Origin: G963662675 sp963662675
Lineage (GTDB): Bacteria; Bacteroidota; Bacteroidia; Bacteroidales; Prolixibacteraceae
DNA: 64,000 bases
Direction: 5' to 3'
NCBI GenBank assembly: GCA_963662675.2
Contig: CAXXHP010000004.1
Location: 682,001-746,000 of the forward strand
The position numbers were made by a program, and so were the translations under genes. The notes beneath the pieces were generated by a model. That model did not search any database. It saw nothing but the letters and a program-made list of their open reading frames with translations, and was not told the DNA's origin. Below are positions 25,876-35,253 of the stretch, piece after piece; within the stretch, counting starts at the first letter, position 1; each line of letters opens with the position of its first letter.

Positions 25876-26949
25876 TTACTTATCAATATGTCTTTCCCAA
25901 AATTGTACAGCTAAGTCTACCCACCCTTCAGCATCAGTACCTACACCAAGACCGAATCCATGTCCAGCAGTTTCATACCGGCGATACTCGACCTCAACCC
26001 CTACATTTTCAAGATTTGCTACACGTCTTTCTACGGTATTCACATTAGCAATTCCATCGTTAGCAGCAACCGTAATGAAAGCTGGCGAAAAGTCACTTGA
26101 ATAGCTTGTTTGTCCTGTATATGCAATGACAGCAGTAGCTGGCCTAGGAAGATTGTCCCCTCCAAAAACAGAAACACCACTTAAAGCTATATTGCCGGCC
26201 ATACGAGCTCCAGCCGACCCGCCCCAAACGGAGTAATCTCTTGAGCTCACACCGAGAGTTTCGGCATTACGAAAGACATAAGATATTGCAGCAGCCAGAT
26301 CTTCCGTAGCCCATTGTCCACTACCAATGCGATAACGTATAACAAAAGCATTAAGCCCTAATTCACTTATTTTTTGTGCTATAGGAAATCCTTCATGAAG
26401 TGACCCAACATATGAGAAACCTCCACCGGGACAAACTATAGCAAAAGGAGCATCCGGATTACCCCGAAAGAAAAACAGTCCGGTATTCTTTTTACCCGCA
26501 TCTTGCTGCTTTTGCTCATCGGTATAGAAATCGTAAAATATTGTTTTACCATCATCGACCTCATCTATCAGATGGTTAACTGCACCAACAACAACATCAG
26601 GCTCCACATGCCCGTGATATGGCATAAGTGAACCAACATTGCTCAATTGTATGTTATAAGATCCTGAATTATCATCGCGAGGCAACATCAACTCACCGAA
26701 ACCTTTAAATGCAAGATGATTTACAATATCACTTACATAATTATTGGATGTTAGATGGCTGTCCATTTCACCGGTTTCTTCTGAATATTCAGATCCAATT
26801 GTATTATCGGGTGCTTCAGTGGTATCCTTCGTTGTACAACTTAAAAGGATTACTGCCAAAAGCACTAACAAAGAATTACATCTAAAGATTAACTCAACTT
26901 TATGAATCCATTTCCAATACAAATAACGTTTCTTGCTTATTAAGTTCAT
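25876..26949 (-). CDS. Alpha/beta hydrolase lipoprotein (esterase-like)
   Basis: 357 residues; lipoprotein signal LLVLLAVILLSC after a basic N-region. The hydrolase core begins near residue 145: FAIVCPGGGFSYVGSLHEGF (oxyanion loop), the nucleophile elbow WGGSAGARMAGNIA, acid in TVAANDGIANV and His in YETAGHGFGLG. This GGGFSY/GGSAGAR form is typical of BD-FAE/Aes-type exported esterases and acetyl esterases. Residues 30-140 are an unassigned linker or N-terminal domain. Confidence 0.85.
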   Translation of the reverse strand: MNLISKKRYLYWKWIHKVELIFRCNSLLVLLAVILLSCTTKDTTEAPDNTIGSEYSEETGEMDSHLTSNNYVSDIVNHLAFKGFGELMLPRDDNSGSYNIQLSNVGSLMPYHGHVEPDVVVGAVNHLIDEVDDGKTIFYDFYTDEQKQQDAGKKNTGLFFFRGNPDAPFAIVCPGGGFSYVGSLHEGFPIAQKISELGLNAFVIRYRIGSGQWATEDLAAAISYVFRNAETLGVSSRDYSVWGGSAGARMAGNIALSGVSVFGGDNLPRPATAVIAYTGQTSYSSDFSPAFITVAANDGIANVNTVERRVANLENVGVEVEYRRYETAGHGFGLGVGTDAEGWVDLAVQFWERHIDK

Positions 26950-27016
26950 GTCATTATTATTTTATATTGTGTTTCATAACGTTGAGCCTTAATCAATTTT
27001 CATGTCGAATTAACAA

Positions 27017-27868
27017 CTATAGATCGAGCGTTCTTTCTCCCAGCCACTTCACCATAACCGGATCACGATGGTCAAAAAAGCTGCTGGTTTTCATGTCAAG
27101 CGTTGCTATTGCAGCCAAATCTTCCATATTTAGTTCAAAATCAAAAATGTCGAAGTTCTCCGTCATCCTTTCCTTTTTAACCGTTTTGGGGATAGCAACA
27201 ACACCCCGCTGAGTCAACCAGCGAAGCACAACCTGCGCAACAGATTTACTGTATTTACGACCTATAGCAGCTAAAATTTCATTCTGAAAAAGATTATTCT
27301 TTCCTTCAGCAAATGGTCCCCATGATTCAATCTGAACCTTATTCTCAGTTAAGAATTTTTGGGTTTCTGTTTGTTGATTAAAAGGATGTGTTTCAATTTG
27401 GTTCACCGCCGGAACAACTTCATTAAACGTAATGATATCCATCACGCGGTCGGGGTGGAAATTACTTACACCAATTGCCCTGACTTTTCCTTCTTTATAC
27501 AGATCTTCCATCGCCCTCCACGAACCATGGACATCGCCGTAAGGCTGATGAATCAGGTACAAGTCAAGGTAATCCAATTGTAGCTTTTTCAGCGACTTTT
27601 CAAAAGCCCGTTTCGTTTTCTCGTAACCGGTATCCTGCACCCATAATTTTGTGGTGATAAAAAGATCTTCCCGAGCTACTCCACTTTTTTTAATCGCATT
27701 ACCAACCGCAGTTTCATTCATATACGATGCTGCAGTATCAATCAATCGATAACCTGTTTCAATAGCATTTAACACACAATTCTCACACTCATTCAGATCT
27801 GCAATCTGAAATACACCGAATCCAAGGATCGGCATTTCAATACCATTATTTAATTTTACGCTATTCAT
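27017..27868 (-). CDS. Aldo/keto reductase (cytoplasmic, AKR5-like)
   Basis: 283 residues without a signal. LNNGIEMPILGFGVFQI, Asp44/Tyr49 in LIDTAASYMNE, Lys74 in TTKLWVQD, His107 in LYLIHQPYGDVHG, and IPKTVKKERMTENF at the NADP site. The set is complete, so an active NADPH-dependent carbonyl reductase is expected, similar to 2,5-diketo-gluconate or prostaglandin F synthase-type AKRs. It starts upstream of the esterase by 67 bp and follows the Tat-AKR by 21 bp. Confidence 0.92.
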   Translation of the reverse strand: MNSVKLNNGIEMPILGFGVFQIADLNECENCVLNAIETGYRLIDTAASYMNETAVGNAIKKSGVAREDLFITTKLWVQDTGYEKTKRAFEKSLKKLQLDYLDLYLIHQPYGDVHGSWRAMEDLYKEGKVRAIGVSNFHPDRVMDIITFNEVVPAVNQIETHPFNQQTETQKFLTENKVQIESWGPFAEGKNNLFQNEILAAIGRKYSKSVAQVVLRWLTQRGVVAIPKTVKKERMTENFDIFDFELNMEDLAAIATLDMKTSSFFDHRDPVMVKWLGERTLDL

Positions 27869-27889
27869 ATTATACTTTTATTTTTATCT

Positions 27890-29020
27890 CTACTGATCAA
27901 CCAATGCTGAGTCGGGGGTGCGAACGCCATAAAGGTTGAAGTTTTCGATTTCTGAACGAATATTTCTCAACTCTTCAGCGGTAAACTCAACATCAAGAGC
28001 ACCAATATTTTCAGCTAAATGCTGTTGGCTAATAGTTCCCGGAATAGGCACGATAAAGGGTTTCTGAGCTAAAAGCCATGCCAGTGAAAATTGTGCCATG
28101 GTTACGCCTTTTCGTTGCGACCACTCGCGCACTATGCGCAGAAATGGCATATTCTGTTCCAAACCTTCCTGCGTAAAAAAAGGTAGTTGCGAACGGCGAT
28201 CCAAACTGTCAAATCGGCTATATTCGTTAAACCTTCCTGTAAGGAACGACCTCATTGAAGGCCCCCATGGTACGAAACCAATACCTAATTCTTCGCATGT
28301 ATCAAGAATTTGATTCTCCACAACCCTCTCGGCAATTGAATATTGCGACTGCAATGCTGTGACAGGCAATACTGCGTGTGCTTTTCGTAATGTTTCTGGA
28401 GAAACTTCCGATAGTCCCCAATTTTTCACTTTACCCTCGCCGATTAAATCTTTCATAGCTCCGGCAACATCCTCAATAGGAACATTGGGATCTATCCGAT
28501 GTAGATAACATAAGTCAATAGACTCAATACGAAGTCGTTTAAGTGAACCTTCCACTACATTTTTTATAGATTCGGGGGTAGCTATACGCCCAATTCTTCG
28601 GTTGTTTTGAATATTGAACCCAATTTTTGTAGCGATAGTTACCTTACTCTTGAAAGGTTCAAGTGCTTCCCCCACCAACGCTTCACTTGTGTAAGGACCG
28701 TAAACCTCGGCAGTGTCAAAGAATGTAATACCTCTTTCCACTGCTTTATGGATATGTGCAATCATCTCCTGTTTTTGAGGTGTCGGGTTATATGTTCCTG
28801 CTACCATGCTCATGCACCCCAAACCTATACCTGAAACCTCAAGCTGACCAAGCTTGCGTTTTTTGCTAACAGATACTGAACTGTTAACTATCTGTTGAGA
28901 AGGATTCTCTATACTTTGTGAGGCCTTTAATCCCGATGGAATCATTATCAACCCAGCTCCTGCCAACGTCGCATTTCTAAAAAATGTGCGTCTATTTAAT
29001 TCATTTTCACTTGTTTTCAT
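27890..29020 (-). CDS. Aldo/keto reductase with Tat signal peptide
   Basis: 376 residues; NRRTFFRNATLAGAGLIM (residues 9-26) is a Tat signal. Catalytic elements: TFFDTAEVYGPYTSEA, TIATKIGF, LCYLHRIDPNVP, and FIVPIPGTISQQHLAEN for NADP binding. About 45% like the Tat-AKR at 23564 by eye. Exported with a complete active site. It starts 12 bp after the stop of the esterase at 29033 and is followed by the cytoplasmic AKR after 21 bp, which supports one transcript. Confidence 0.88.
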   Translation of the reverse strand: MKTSENELNRRTFFRNATLAGAGLIMIPSGLKASQSIENPSQQIVNSSVSVSKKRKLGQLEVSGIGLGCMSMVAGTYNPTPQKQEMIAHIHKAVERGITFFDTAEVYGPYTSEALVGEALEPFKSKVTIATKIGFNIQNNRRIGRIATPESIKNVVEGSLKRLRIESIDLCYLHRIDPNVPIEDVAGAMKDLIGEGKVKNWGLSEVSPETLRKAHAVLPVTALQSQYSIAERVVENQILDTCEELGIGFVPWGPSMRSFLTGRFNEYSRFDSLDRRSQLPFFTQEGLEQNMPFLRIVREWSQRKGVTMAQFSLAWLLAQKPFIVPIPGTISQQHLAENIGALDVEFTAEELRNIRSEIENFNLYGVRTPDSALVDQ

Positions 29021-29032
29021 GCTTTCATGTTT

Positions 29033-30184
29033 TTAGTCTAACCCTTTTTCAGTTAACCATTCCGACATAAGGTCGGCTATCTCTACGTTGTTTAAATCAG
29101 AAAACGGGAAGTGTGTATTACCATAAATTCCGATTTCAGGTAGATGTATAACCGTCACATCACCTCCATGCTTATTCACAACATCCATCCACAATCTTGA
29201 CATTTCAAGACGTGCACGCCATCCATCTTCTCCAGGATTGGCTACAGGCTCTTCAGGAATAAAATCACCATAATAAATTACGATAGGAATTTGTGTAAGC
29301 TTCATAAAATCGTCCATTGAAACTACAGTAGGAGCCAGTTCTCCCCCAACCATTGGTATAGGTTCAGGTGCTTCTCCTTCTGGAAATACAAACCCACTAC
29401 CAGGTTCATAAGAAACTATTGCCTTAATATTTTGGTTTTTGATTCCAGTTAACCACCCCATGCCACCTGAATGCGAATGGGTAACGAGAATACCATCTCC
29501 AATTTTATCAAACAATGCAGAAACAGCATCGGTATTCACATCGTAATCAATTGAGCCAATACTTGGAACCATCTGACGGAAGTACTGATTAAGTGTTTCT
29601 GTATCTTTTGAAAATTGTACTCCCTCGAAATAATCAGGCCAAATTCCTACACGAAAAGTACCGAACCATCCCTGCTCATCAGGAATTGGAGAAATAGTAG
29701 CTTCTGCCATACTGCGACTGGCATTTCCCCTGCGAGGTTGATCTAAAACATAAACTGGGAATTTCCTGCGTAAAAATATATTTTGAAACCCTTCCCTTCC
29801 ATCAGGTGTTGTTTCCCATGTTTTCGAAAATTGTCCAATACCATGCCACATCACTAAAGGATATTTACGGGCATCAGCTGGTATCTGATAAAATACATAA
29901 GCATGATCGCCATGAAAAGTTTGACCTTCGGGGGTTTGATTGTATGGATCAAAAGTACCGGGGTTTGTGACTACAGTTCCTCCAACAGCGAAACTACCTT
30001 GCTCACTAATCATCAACATATTATCCTGATTTGTGCTTTCTTGTGGAGTGCTACATGAGAAAAAACTCACGACTACAACAAACAGAAATAAGGCATTTAT
30101 TACTGTTGAACGTTTTCTAAAACCATAGTGAGTATTGTTAAACTGTAGTGACTCACTTCTGAAATTTTCATTTTTCATTTTCAT
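29033..30184 (-). CDS. Alpha/beta hydrolase lipoprotein, esterase-713-like
   Basis: 383 residues with a lipoprotein-like signal (ALFLFVVVVSFFSC). The core has YPLVMWHGIGQFSKTW, VYVLDQPRRGNASRS, nucleophile Ser239 in VTHSHSGGMGW, a Glu (260) in VSYEPGSGF that matches the unusual Glu acid of Alcaligenes esterase 713, and His in YGNTHFPFSD. First gene of the leftward cluster, divergent from the AraC gene at 30630 across a 446-bp regulatory gap. Confidence 0.85.
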   Translation of the reverse strand: MKMKNENFRSESLQFNNTHYGFRKRSTVINALFLFVVVVSFFSCSTPQESTNQDNMLMISEQGSFAVGGTVVTNPGTFDPYNQTPEGQTFHGDHAYVFYQIPADARKYPLVMWHGIGQFSKTWETTPDGREGFQNIFLRRKFPVYVLDQPRRGNASRSMAEATISPIPDEQGWFGTFRVGIWPDYFEGVQFSKDTETLNQYFRQMVPSIGSIDYDVNTDAVSALFDKIGDGILVTHSHSGGMGWLTGIKNQNIKAIVSYEPGSGFVFPEGEAPEPIPMVGGELAPTVVSMDDFMKLTQIPIVIYYGDFIPEEPVANPGEDGWRARLEMSRLWMDVVNKHGGDVTVIHLPEIGIYGNTHFPFSDLNNVEIADLMSEWLTEKGLD

Positions 30185-30307
30185 ATTGCAACGTGTTTTT
30201 TATGTGTATTTCCCTATAACAGAGGGCTTATTATATATTAAACCATTAATTACTTATTCCCATTCAAGTGCAAGAATACTCTTTACTCATAATATTAGAT
30301 GAAAAAA

Positions 30308-30336
30308 ATCGGAGTTTAGGAGTATTTTATCGGAGT
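30308..30336. promoter_or_regulatory. Candidate AraC operator: direct repeat at 21-bp spacing
   Basis: ATCGGAGT occurs at 30308-30315 and again at 30329-30336, start to start 21 bp (two helix turns), with GGAGTATT at 30319 and 30332. Direct half-sites at this spacing are usual for AraC dimers. The site lies between the divergent esterase gene (start 30184) and the AraC gene. A looser pair at the same spacing occurs at 36069-36097. Nothing else recognisable was seen in 30185-30560. Confidence 0.5.
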
Positions 30337-30629
30337 ATTAAATTTATATACGTTACTGAAACATTGTTAGAAGCTACTCCTTCGCTACTGTAATTTCTAT
30401 TTTTCATTTTAGTATGAATTTTGTGTTAGTACAAAACTAAATCCTTGCGATATAGGTATTTGTATACGGAATACTGTATTGTGTACCATTTTTACTGAAT
30501 TGATCTAACTATTGTTTTTAGCATTACAAGAATGTTTAAATTTGTTTCAGAAAACAACAAAAGATATGGAAGCCATGTTTAGATTTAACAGAATATAATG
30601 TTTTCAATAACCAGGAGACCTTACACCCT

Positions 30630-31454
30630 TTGGTTAGTGTCATTGATTTTTCGAAGGCTACACCTAGGAAGTTAAAGAGAACCTATTTCGGTTTCTATTT
30701 AGTTTTGCTGAAAGATGTGGAGTGTGGAGATCTTCGGTATGGGAAAGACTCCTACGACTATCAGGAAGGCACACTAATATTTATCGCTCCTGGTCAAGTT
30801 ATTGACGTTGAACCAAGCGACGACCTATATCATCCTAAAGGATACGGTGTGGCTTTCCACCAAGATCTGGTTGTGGGAACCTCTTTAGGACGTCTTATAA
30901 ACGACTATTCATTTTTTAGCTACAATGTGAACGAAGCTCTTCACATGTCTGTACGCGAACGCCAAATTATAATAGACTGTTTTTCAAAGATCAGCTATGA
31001 ATTAGAACATGCCGTTGACAAACACAGTAAAAAACTTGTTGCCTCAAATATTGAGTTATTATTGAATTATTGTGATCGCTTTTACGACCGCCAGTTCATT
31101 ACCAGGGATAATGCCAACAAAGGTGTTTTAGAGAAGTTTGAAGAGCAGTTGAACGGCTATTTCTCATCAGACAGACCTCAAACAATTGGCTTGCCGTCAG
31201 TCGCTTACTTTGCAGAAGAACTTCATTTGTCGTCCAACTATTTTGGCGATCTAATCAAAAAAGAAACCGGAAAATCGGCCAAAGAATACATTCAGTTTAA
31301 GATTATCGACATCGCTAAAAATAAAATATTCGATTCTGAGAAAACAATGAGTGAAATAGCCAGCGAATTAGGATTCAAATATTCACAACACTTTAGCCGT
31401 ATGTTTAAAAGCGAAACGGGTTATACACCAAATGAATTTAGGCTTCTAAATTAA
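30630..31454 (+). CDS. AraC-family transcriptional regulator with damaged or non-ATG start
   Basis: The frame from TTG at 30630 gives 274 residues: an N-terminal sensing domain (FGFYLVLLKDVECGDLRYG, YQEGTLIFIAPGQVID) and a C-terminal AraC double helix-turn-helix (AYFAEELHLSSNYFGDLIKK, MSEIASELGFKYSQHFSRMF, KSETGYTPNEFR). Family members extend upstream, and here the codons before 30630 still encode YNVFNNQETLHP. A good ATG at 30566 (MEAMFRFN) is one base out of frame; removing one A near 30590 would join them. Either expression starts at TTG/ATA or the gene is slightly broken. It is divergent from, and probably controls, the leftward esterase/AKR cluster. Confidence 0.85.
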   Translation: MVSVIDFSKATPRKLKRTYFGFYLVLLKDVECGDLRYGKDSYDYQEGTLIFIAPGQVIDVEPSDDLYHPKGYGVAFHQDLVVGTSLGRLINDYSFFSYNVNEALHMSVRERQIIIDCFSKISYELEHAVDKHSKKLVASNIELLLNYCDRFYDRQFITRDNANKGVLEKFEEQLNGYFSSDRPQTIGLPSVAYFAEELHLSSNYFGDLIKKETGKSAKEYIQFKIIDIAKNKIFDSEKTMSEIASELGFKYSQHFSRMFKSETGYTPNEFRLLN

Positions 31455-31603
31455 AAGGTGCTCTAATCTCCTGTTACCATTTCGTTTTAGACACAGACAA
31501 TGATCAAATACATACTGAATGTCAGTCACTTGATGCGTCTCCCTTCATACATGAATCAATAGTCTCAGGCACTAGAAATTAGCTTCAGAGCATACTATTT
31601 AAG

Positions 31604-32503
31604 CTATGCATTTCTGAATCTCGTTGGGCTTTGCTCAGTGTACTTTTTAAAGAAGTTATTAAAGTGTGTCACTTCTACAAAACCAAGGGCATATGCTATT
31701 TCAGATACAGTCCATTCACTTTGTTTTAAAAGCACTTTTGATTCCTGCAAAATACGCTCTGCAATTACCTGTGTCGTCGTTTTATTAGCTGTTTCTTTTA
31801 ATGCCCTGTTTAAATGATTAACGTGTATTGCTAATTGGTCTGCAAAGTCAGATGCAGATCGAAGTTTAACATTCCGATGGTCTTCATCAATTGGGAACTG
31901 ACGTTCCAGTAACTCCATAAACAAAGTTGAAATTCTCCGCGAAGCATTTACCTGTTTCTTCCCAGATATAAGTGAAGGTTGTATTTTCATTGCAAAATGA
32001 AGTAATTCAAAAACATGATTCCTAAGCACATCATATTTAAACTTATAGTCTGATTCTATTTCATCAAACATTTTTAAATATACTGATTCTACCTGCTCTA
32101 GTTGATCATCAGACAAATCAAAAACATGTATGCCTTCTGGCTGAAATACATCATATTGATCCAAGTTGCCAAACTGATGAAAAAAAGACTGGTTAAAGAT
32201 GCAATAATAACCACCTTCAATTTTTTGTAAATCCTCAAAAGCATATGGAATGAATGGATTCGTAAAAACCAAAGCTTGTCTTTTTACCTCGACTACCCGA
32301 TCTGCATAATAGATTTTATTATTCCCCCTTACGAGAGTAACTTTATAAAAGTCTCTTCTTTTATAGGGTATAGGTCTAGGATCTTTCCCATAATGAGGTT
32401 CAACACGAAACACATTGAAGTGACCAATTTCCTTTTTAATATTTTCAGGAATCCATCCATACTTACGCTTGTAAAAATCTTCTATTTTTTCGACTTGATC
32501 CAT
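31604..32503 (-). CDS. AraC-family transcriptional regulator
   Basis: 299 residues. An N-terminal cupin-like region (NKIYYADRVVEVKRQALVFT, NPFIPYAFED) is followed by a C-terminal DNA-binding part (ASDFADQLAIHVNHLNRALK, VSEIAYALGFVEVTHFNNFF, KKYTEQSPTRFR). Intact. Convergent with the other AraC gene and 32 bp downstream of the barrel gene on the same strand, so it may be co-transcribed with it and control it. Confidence 0.92.
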   Translation of the reverse strand: MDQVEKIEDFYKRKYGWIPENIKKEIGHFNVFRVEPHYGKDPRPIPYKRRDFYKVTLVRGNNKIYYADRVVEVKRQALVFTNPFIPYAFEDLQKIEGGYYCIFNQSFFHQFGNLDQYDVFQPEGIHVFDLSDDQLEQVESVYLKMFDEIESDYKFKYDVLRNHVFELLHFAMKIQPSLISGKKQVNASRRISTLFMELLERQFPIDEDHRNVKLRSASDFADQLAIHVNHLNRALKETANKTTTQVIAERILQESKVLLKQSEWTVSEIAYALGFVEVTHFNNFFKKYTEQSPTRFRNA

Positions 32504-32535
32504 ATCCCTATAATTACAAATAAAATGCGTCAGTG

Positions 32536-33372
32536 CTACTGTTCCTTATATTTTTTACTGAATGAATAAACCAGGCTTATGTCCCAAATAAAATCATCAC
32601 CACCAATTTCGCTATCAATAGTTCTGTTTACCATTCCAGAAATGGAGAATGGGAAATCCTGTTTTTTCAGAGATATACCTGATGACACATAATAACCTTC
32701 TACTCCATCAATGTTCAAATAATACAACTGAGGAGAAAGACTAAATGAAAAATCGCCTGCTAACGGAATATCCGAGAAGTCGCTGCGAAGCGCCACGTAA
32801 TGTGTGTAATTATTTACATCACCTCCAAGTCCATGTGCAATCAAATAATAAGGGTTAATGCTAATTTTCTTTGAAAGCGAATAACTTGGAGCCAACTCTC
32901 CTGCCAGATATCGACGAACCATCATTGCATCTTTTGAGAATCCACTCTCCGACAAATCAACACTTTTGAATGAATATGCCGGATGAGCCCCTACCCTAAA
33001 GCTAAAACGGTCTGATTCCACCACTTTATAACGAAACCAGAAAATATATGCCCAAGGCTTAAAATCCTCAAGTGCAAAACGAAGAGTTGGCTCAAAACTA
33101 AACCTCCCTTTGCTAATCGATAAATCCAATATACCAGCTGGCTTCCCTAGTGTAAATGATGGTATTAATGAAATGCCTTTATAGGTATACGAAATTGATC
33201 CTGAAACATGAGTTTCTGGTTTTGTAAGCTCATGCTCTTGCGCAAAAGAAGATTGCATAAAGCCGAATAAAACCAACAATAAAAACATTGATTTTTGCAC
33301 TGTTCGCACAACCTGCTTATAACCTGTTGTTATTGAAACCATTGCAATTTTATTAAATTCTATTTTTCTCAT
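32536..33372 (-). CDS. Predicted outer-membrane beta-barrel, paralogue of the gene at 17821
   Basis: 278 residues; Sec signal (MFLLLVLFGFMQSSFAQ) after an unusually long N-region of about 28 residues, a feature shared with its paralogue. Strand-like segments: YTYKGISLIPSFTLGKPAGI, FSFEPTLRFALEDFKPWAYI, FSLSPQLYYLNIDG, and the end LVYSFSKKY. The two paralogues bracket the esterase/AKR cluster. Function unknown; surface binding or a pore for the cluster's substrate is plausible. Confidence 0.7.
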   Translation of the reverse strand: MRKIEFNKIAMVSITTGYKQVVRTVQKSMFLLLVLFGFMQSSFAQEHELTKPETHVSGSISYTYKGISLIPSFTLGKPAGILDLSISKGRFSFEPTLRFALEDFKPWAYIFWFRYKVVESDRFSFRVGAHPAYSFKSVDLSESGFSKDAMMVRRYLAGELAPSYSLSKKISINPYYLIAHGLGGDVNNYTHYVALRSDFSDIPLAGDFSFSLSPQLYYLNIDGVEGYYVSSGISLKKQDFPFSISGMVNRTIDSEIGGDDFIWDISLVYSFSKKYKEQ

Positions 33373-33480
33373 TTTTAGCTATTATTTTAAAACCACAAAG
33401 TAAGTTGATATTCAGTGCTTTAAATTATGAATTTCAAACTAGAAGTTACGAAAATCAAACAATAATTTTGTCGGGGCATA

Positions 33481-33517
33481 AAAAACCCCGGATTGAAAAA
33501 TACAGCCCGGGGTTTTT
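33481..33517 (-). terminator. Intrinsic terminator, bidirectional
   Basis: AAAAACCCCGG and CCGGGGTTTTT flank a loop of about 14 nt, with A- and T-tracts on both sides. It follows the CE1-like esterase stop by 18 bp on the minus strand. Confidence 0.85.
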
Positions 33518-33534
33518 AAAATATTTAGAATTGT

Positions 33535-35253
33535 TTATTTAAGAGTAATAACTCCTGCTTTTTTGAGTTTTTCTGTTTCATTTGAAGGGATTGCCCATTC
33601 GTTATCAAAATACCCTTCACTAATAATGCTGCTTGCCCCACCTTTGTAAAGAATAAAATCTTTCAAGCTTTTCATCTCATCCACCTTAAGGTTCAAAACA
33701 CTGCTTAATATATTCCCATCATCATCACCTTTGGGAAGTGTCCACCAGCTTCGCCCTGAGTTAATTAGCAAATAATGTCCATTCATAGGATAGATATAAA
33801 GTAGGGAATAATCATTCGCATTGGCATCAAGATGCATTGGCAATTCATCGGCATATTTCTCAATAATACTGTTGGTTTCACGTGTGCCGAACAAAACCAA
33901 GTTAGATGTTTCAATATCGCTTTGTCTAACTGCCTGATCTGATATCACACGTGGAAATATCATCACTCTTCCCATCTGGTCTCTGTAAGCCGACCAGTCT
34001 GCAGCCTGAATAGCCTGTTGCTTACGAGCCTCTAATTCGTCAGGAGTAGGATCACCTGCAGTACCATAAACATATATATGATTTGAATTTGCTGCAGCAA
34101 CCAAAGGCCCTTCGGTACCTTGCTGTTTGGAATTAAGCCCAGGAGTATAGCGTTGATTTACCCAACCGTTTTTTGATTTTGTAAATGAAAGGGTGCCCGG
34201 TGTTTTGATAGAAAGCTCTTTGCCATCAATGGTTACTGTCACCTTTGCTTTTGCATTGAATTGTGGGTGTTCTTCAATGTGTAAGGTAAATGCATCTAGA
34301 TTTCCAGTGGTAATTCCCAAATTATTTTCCATTGAAAAACGTGCATCAATGGTCGCCAACTCTCCGGGTACAAGCTTATCAAAAGTAACCCAATATGCTT
34401 TATTATATTTATAAAGGCGGGTGTTAAACTTCACTTGTGAAGGATATAAATCTCGCTTGAATTGAGAAAACCAGTCAAAAATAAAACCATTTTCATAGGC
34501 AAACTCCCAGCTATTATGACCAATTCCTGGATATTCAACATAGTTAAAAACAGCACTATTTTCTTCAAACTTTTGTTTCCACACCTGAGCTGTTTCGTAC
34601 AAAAAATCCTGATCTCCGATAAATAAATGAACAGGTAAATTAATCGCATTGGGTGAAAGTTCATCAGTGCCGTTTGGCGGTGCAGGGCAACATGGAGCAA
34701 TTGCAGCCCATACATCAGGTCTTGTTAAACCTACCCATAAAGTTCCGCCGCCACCCATCGATAATCCTGTCAGGTAAACACGGTCATTATCAATGTTAAA
34801 GCGTGATTTAATATCATCAAGCATTTCGTAAACATCCTGTTCTGGGATACCTTGATATCCTGCTGTTCCTCTTGCGTATGGAGCTGCCACAATATAGTCC
34901 ACATCCTTTAATTGAGGAAAAGTGCGTGTTGCTTCCAAATCAGTCACCACTGTCACGCGATTGGGATTCGTAAATTCCTTGCCCTGAATATTACCTTGTC
35001 CGAAAGCTCTCTCTAATCCTAGTCTGTGATTTGACATAGCGCCGTGTAAGAAAACCACCAATGGGTATTCTTTCGACTCATCAAAATTCTCTGGGATATA
35101 AATAGCATATGGCTGATCAGTTTCATCTACTGATGAAAAAAAGCACAGGTCTTGAGGTCCCGACTTTAACCGTTGAGCCATACTCCCCATAGTTGATACT
35201 AAAAGGATTATTATAAATACGAGTCCATTACGTAGTAAAAAATTCTTTTTCAT
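33535..35253 (-). CDS. Exported CE1/feruloyl esterase-like alpha/beta hydrolase with C-terminal extension
   Basis: 572 residues, Sec signal (GLVFIIILLVSTMGSMAQ). Hydrolase domain about residues 40-275: YPLVVFLHGAMSN, RVYLTGLSMGGGGTLW (nucleophile), HLFIGDQDFLYE (acid) and YPGIGHNSWE (His). Residues 280-380 look like a beta-rich module, and 400-560 resemble the region after the esterase in Bacteroidota two-part esterases/peptidases (IEKYADELPMHLD, YLLINSGRSWWTLP). The order suggests hydrolysis of polymer-linked or aryl esters. It forms its own transcript between two terminator-like regions. Confidence 0.8.
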   Translation of the reverse strand: MKKNFLLRNGLVFIIILLVSTMGSMAQRLKSGPQDLCFFSSVDETDQPYAIYIPENFDESKEYPLVVFLHGAMSNHRLGLERAFGQGNIQGKEFTNPNRVTVVTDLEATRTFPQLKDVDYIVAAPYARGTAGYQGIPEQDVYEMLDDIKSRFNIDNDRVYLTGLSMGGGGTLWVGLTRPDVWAAIAPCCPAPPNGTDELSPNAINLPVHLFIGDQDFLYETAQVWKQKFEENSAVFNYVEYPGIGHNSWEFAYENGFIFDWFSQFKRDLYPSQVKFNTRLYKYNKAYWVTFDKLVPGELATIDARFSMENNLGITTGNLDAFTLHIEEHPQFNAKAKVTVTIDGKELSIKTPGTLSFTKSKNGWVNQRYTPGLNSKQQGTEGPLVAAANSNHIYVYGTAGDPTPDELEARKQQAIQAADWSAYRDQMGRVMIFPRVISDQAVRQSDIETSNLVLFGTRETNSIIEKYADELPMHLDANANDYSLLYIYPMNGHYLLINSGRSWWTLPKGDDDGNILSSVLNLKVDEMKSLKDFILYKGGASSIISEGYFDNEWAIPSNETEKLKKAGVITLK

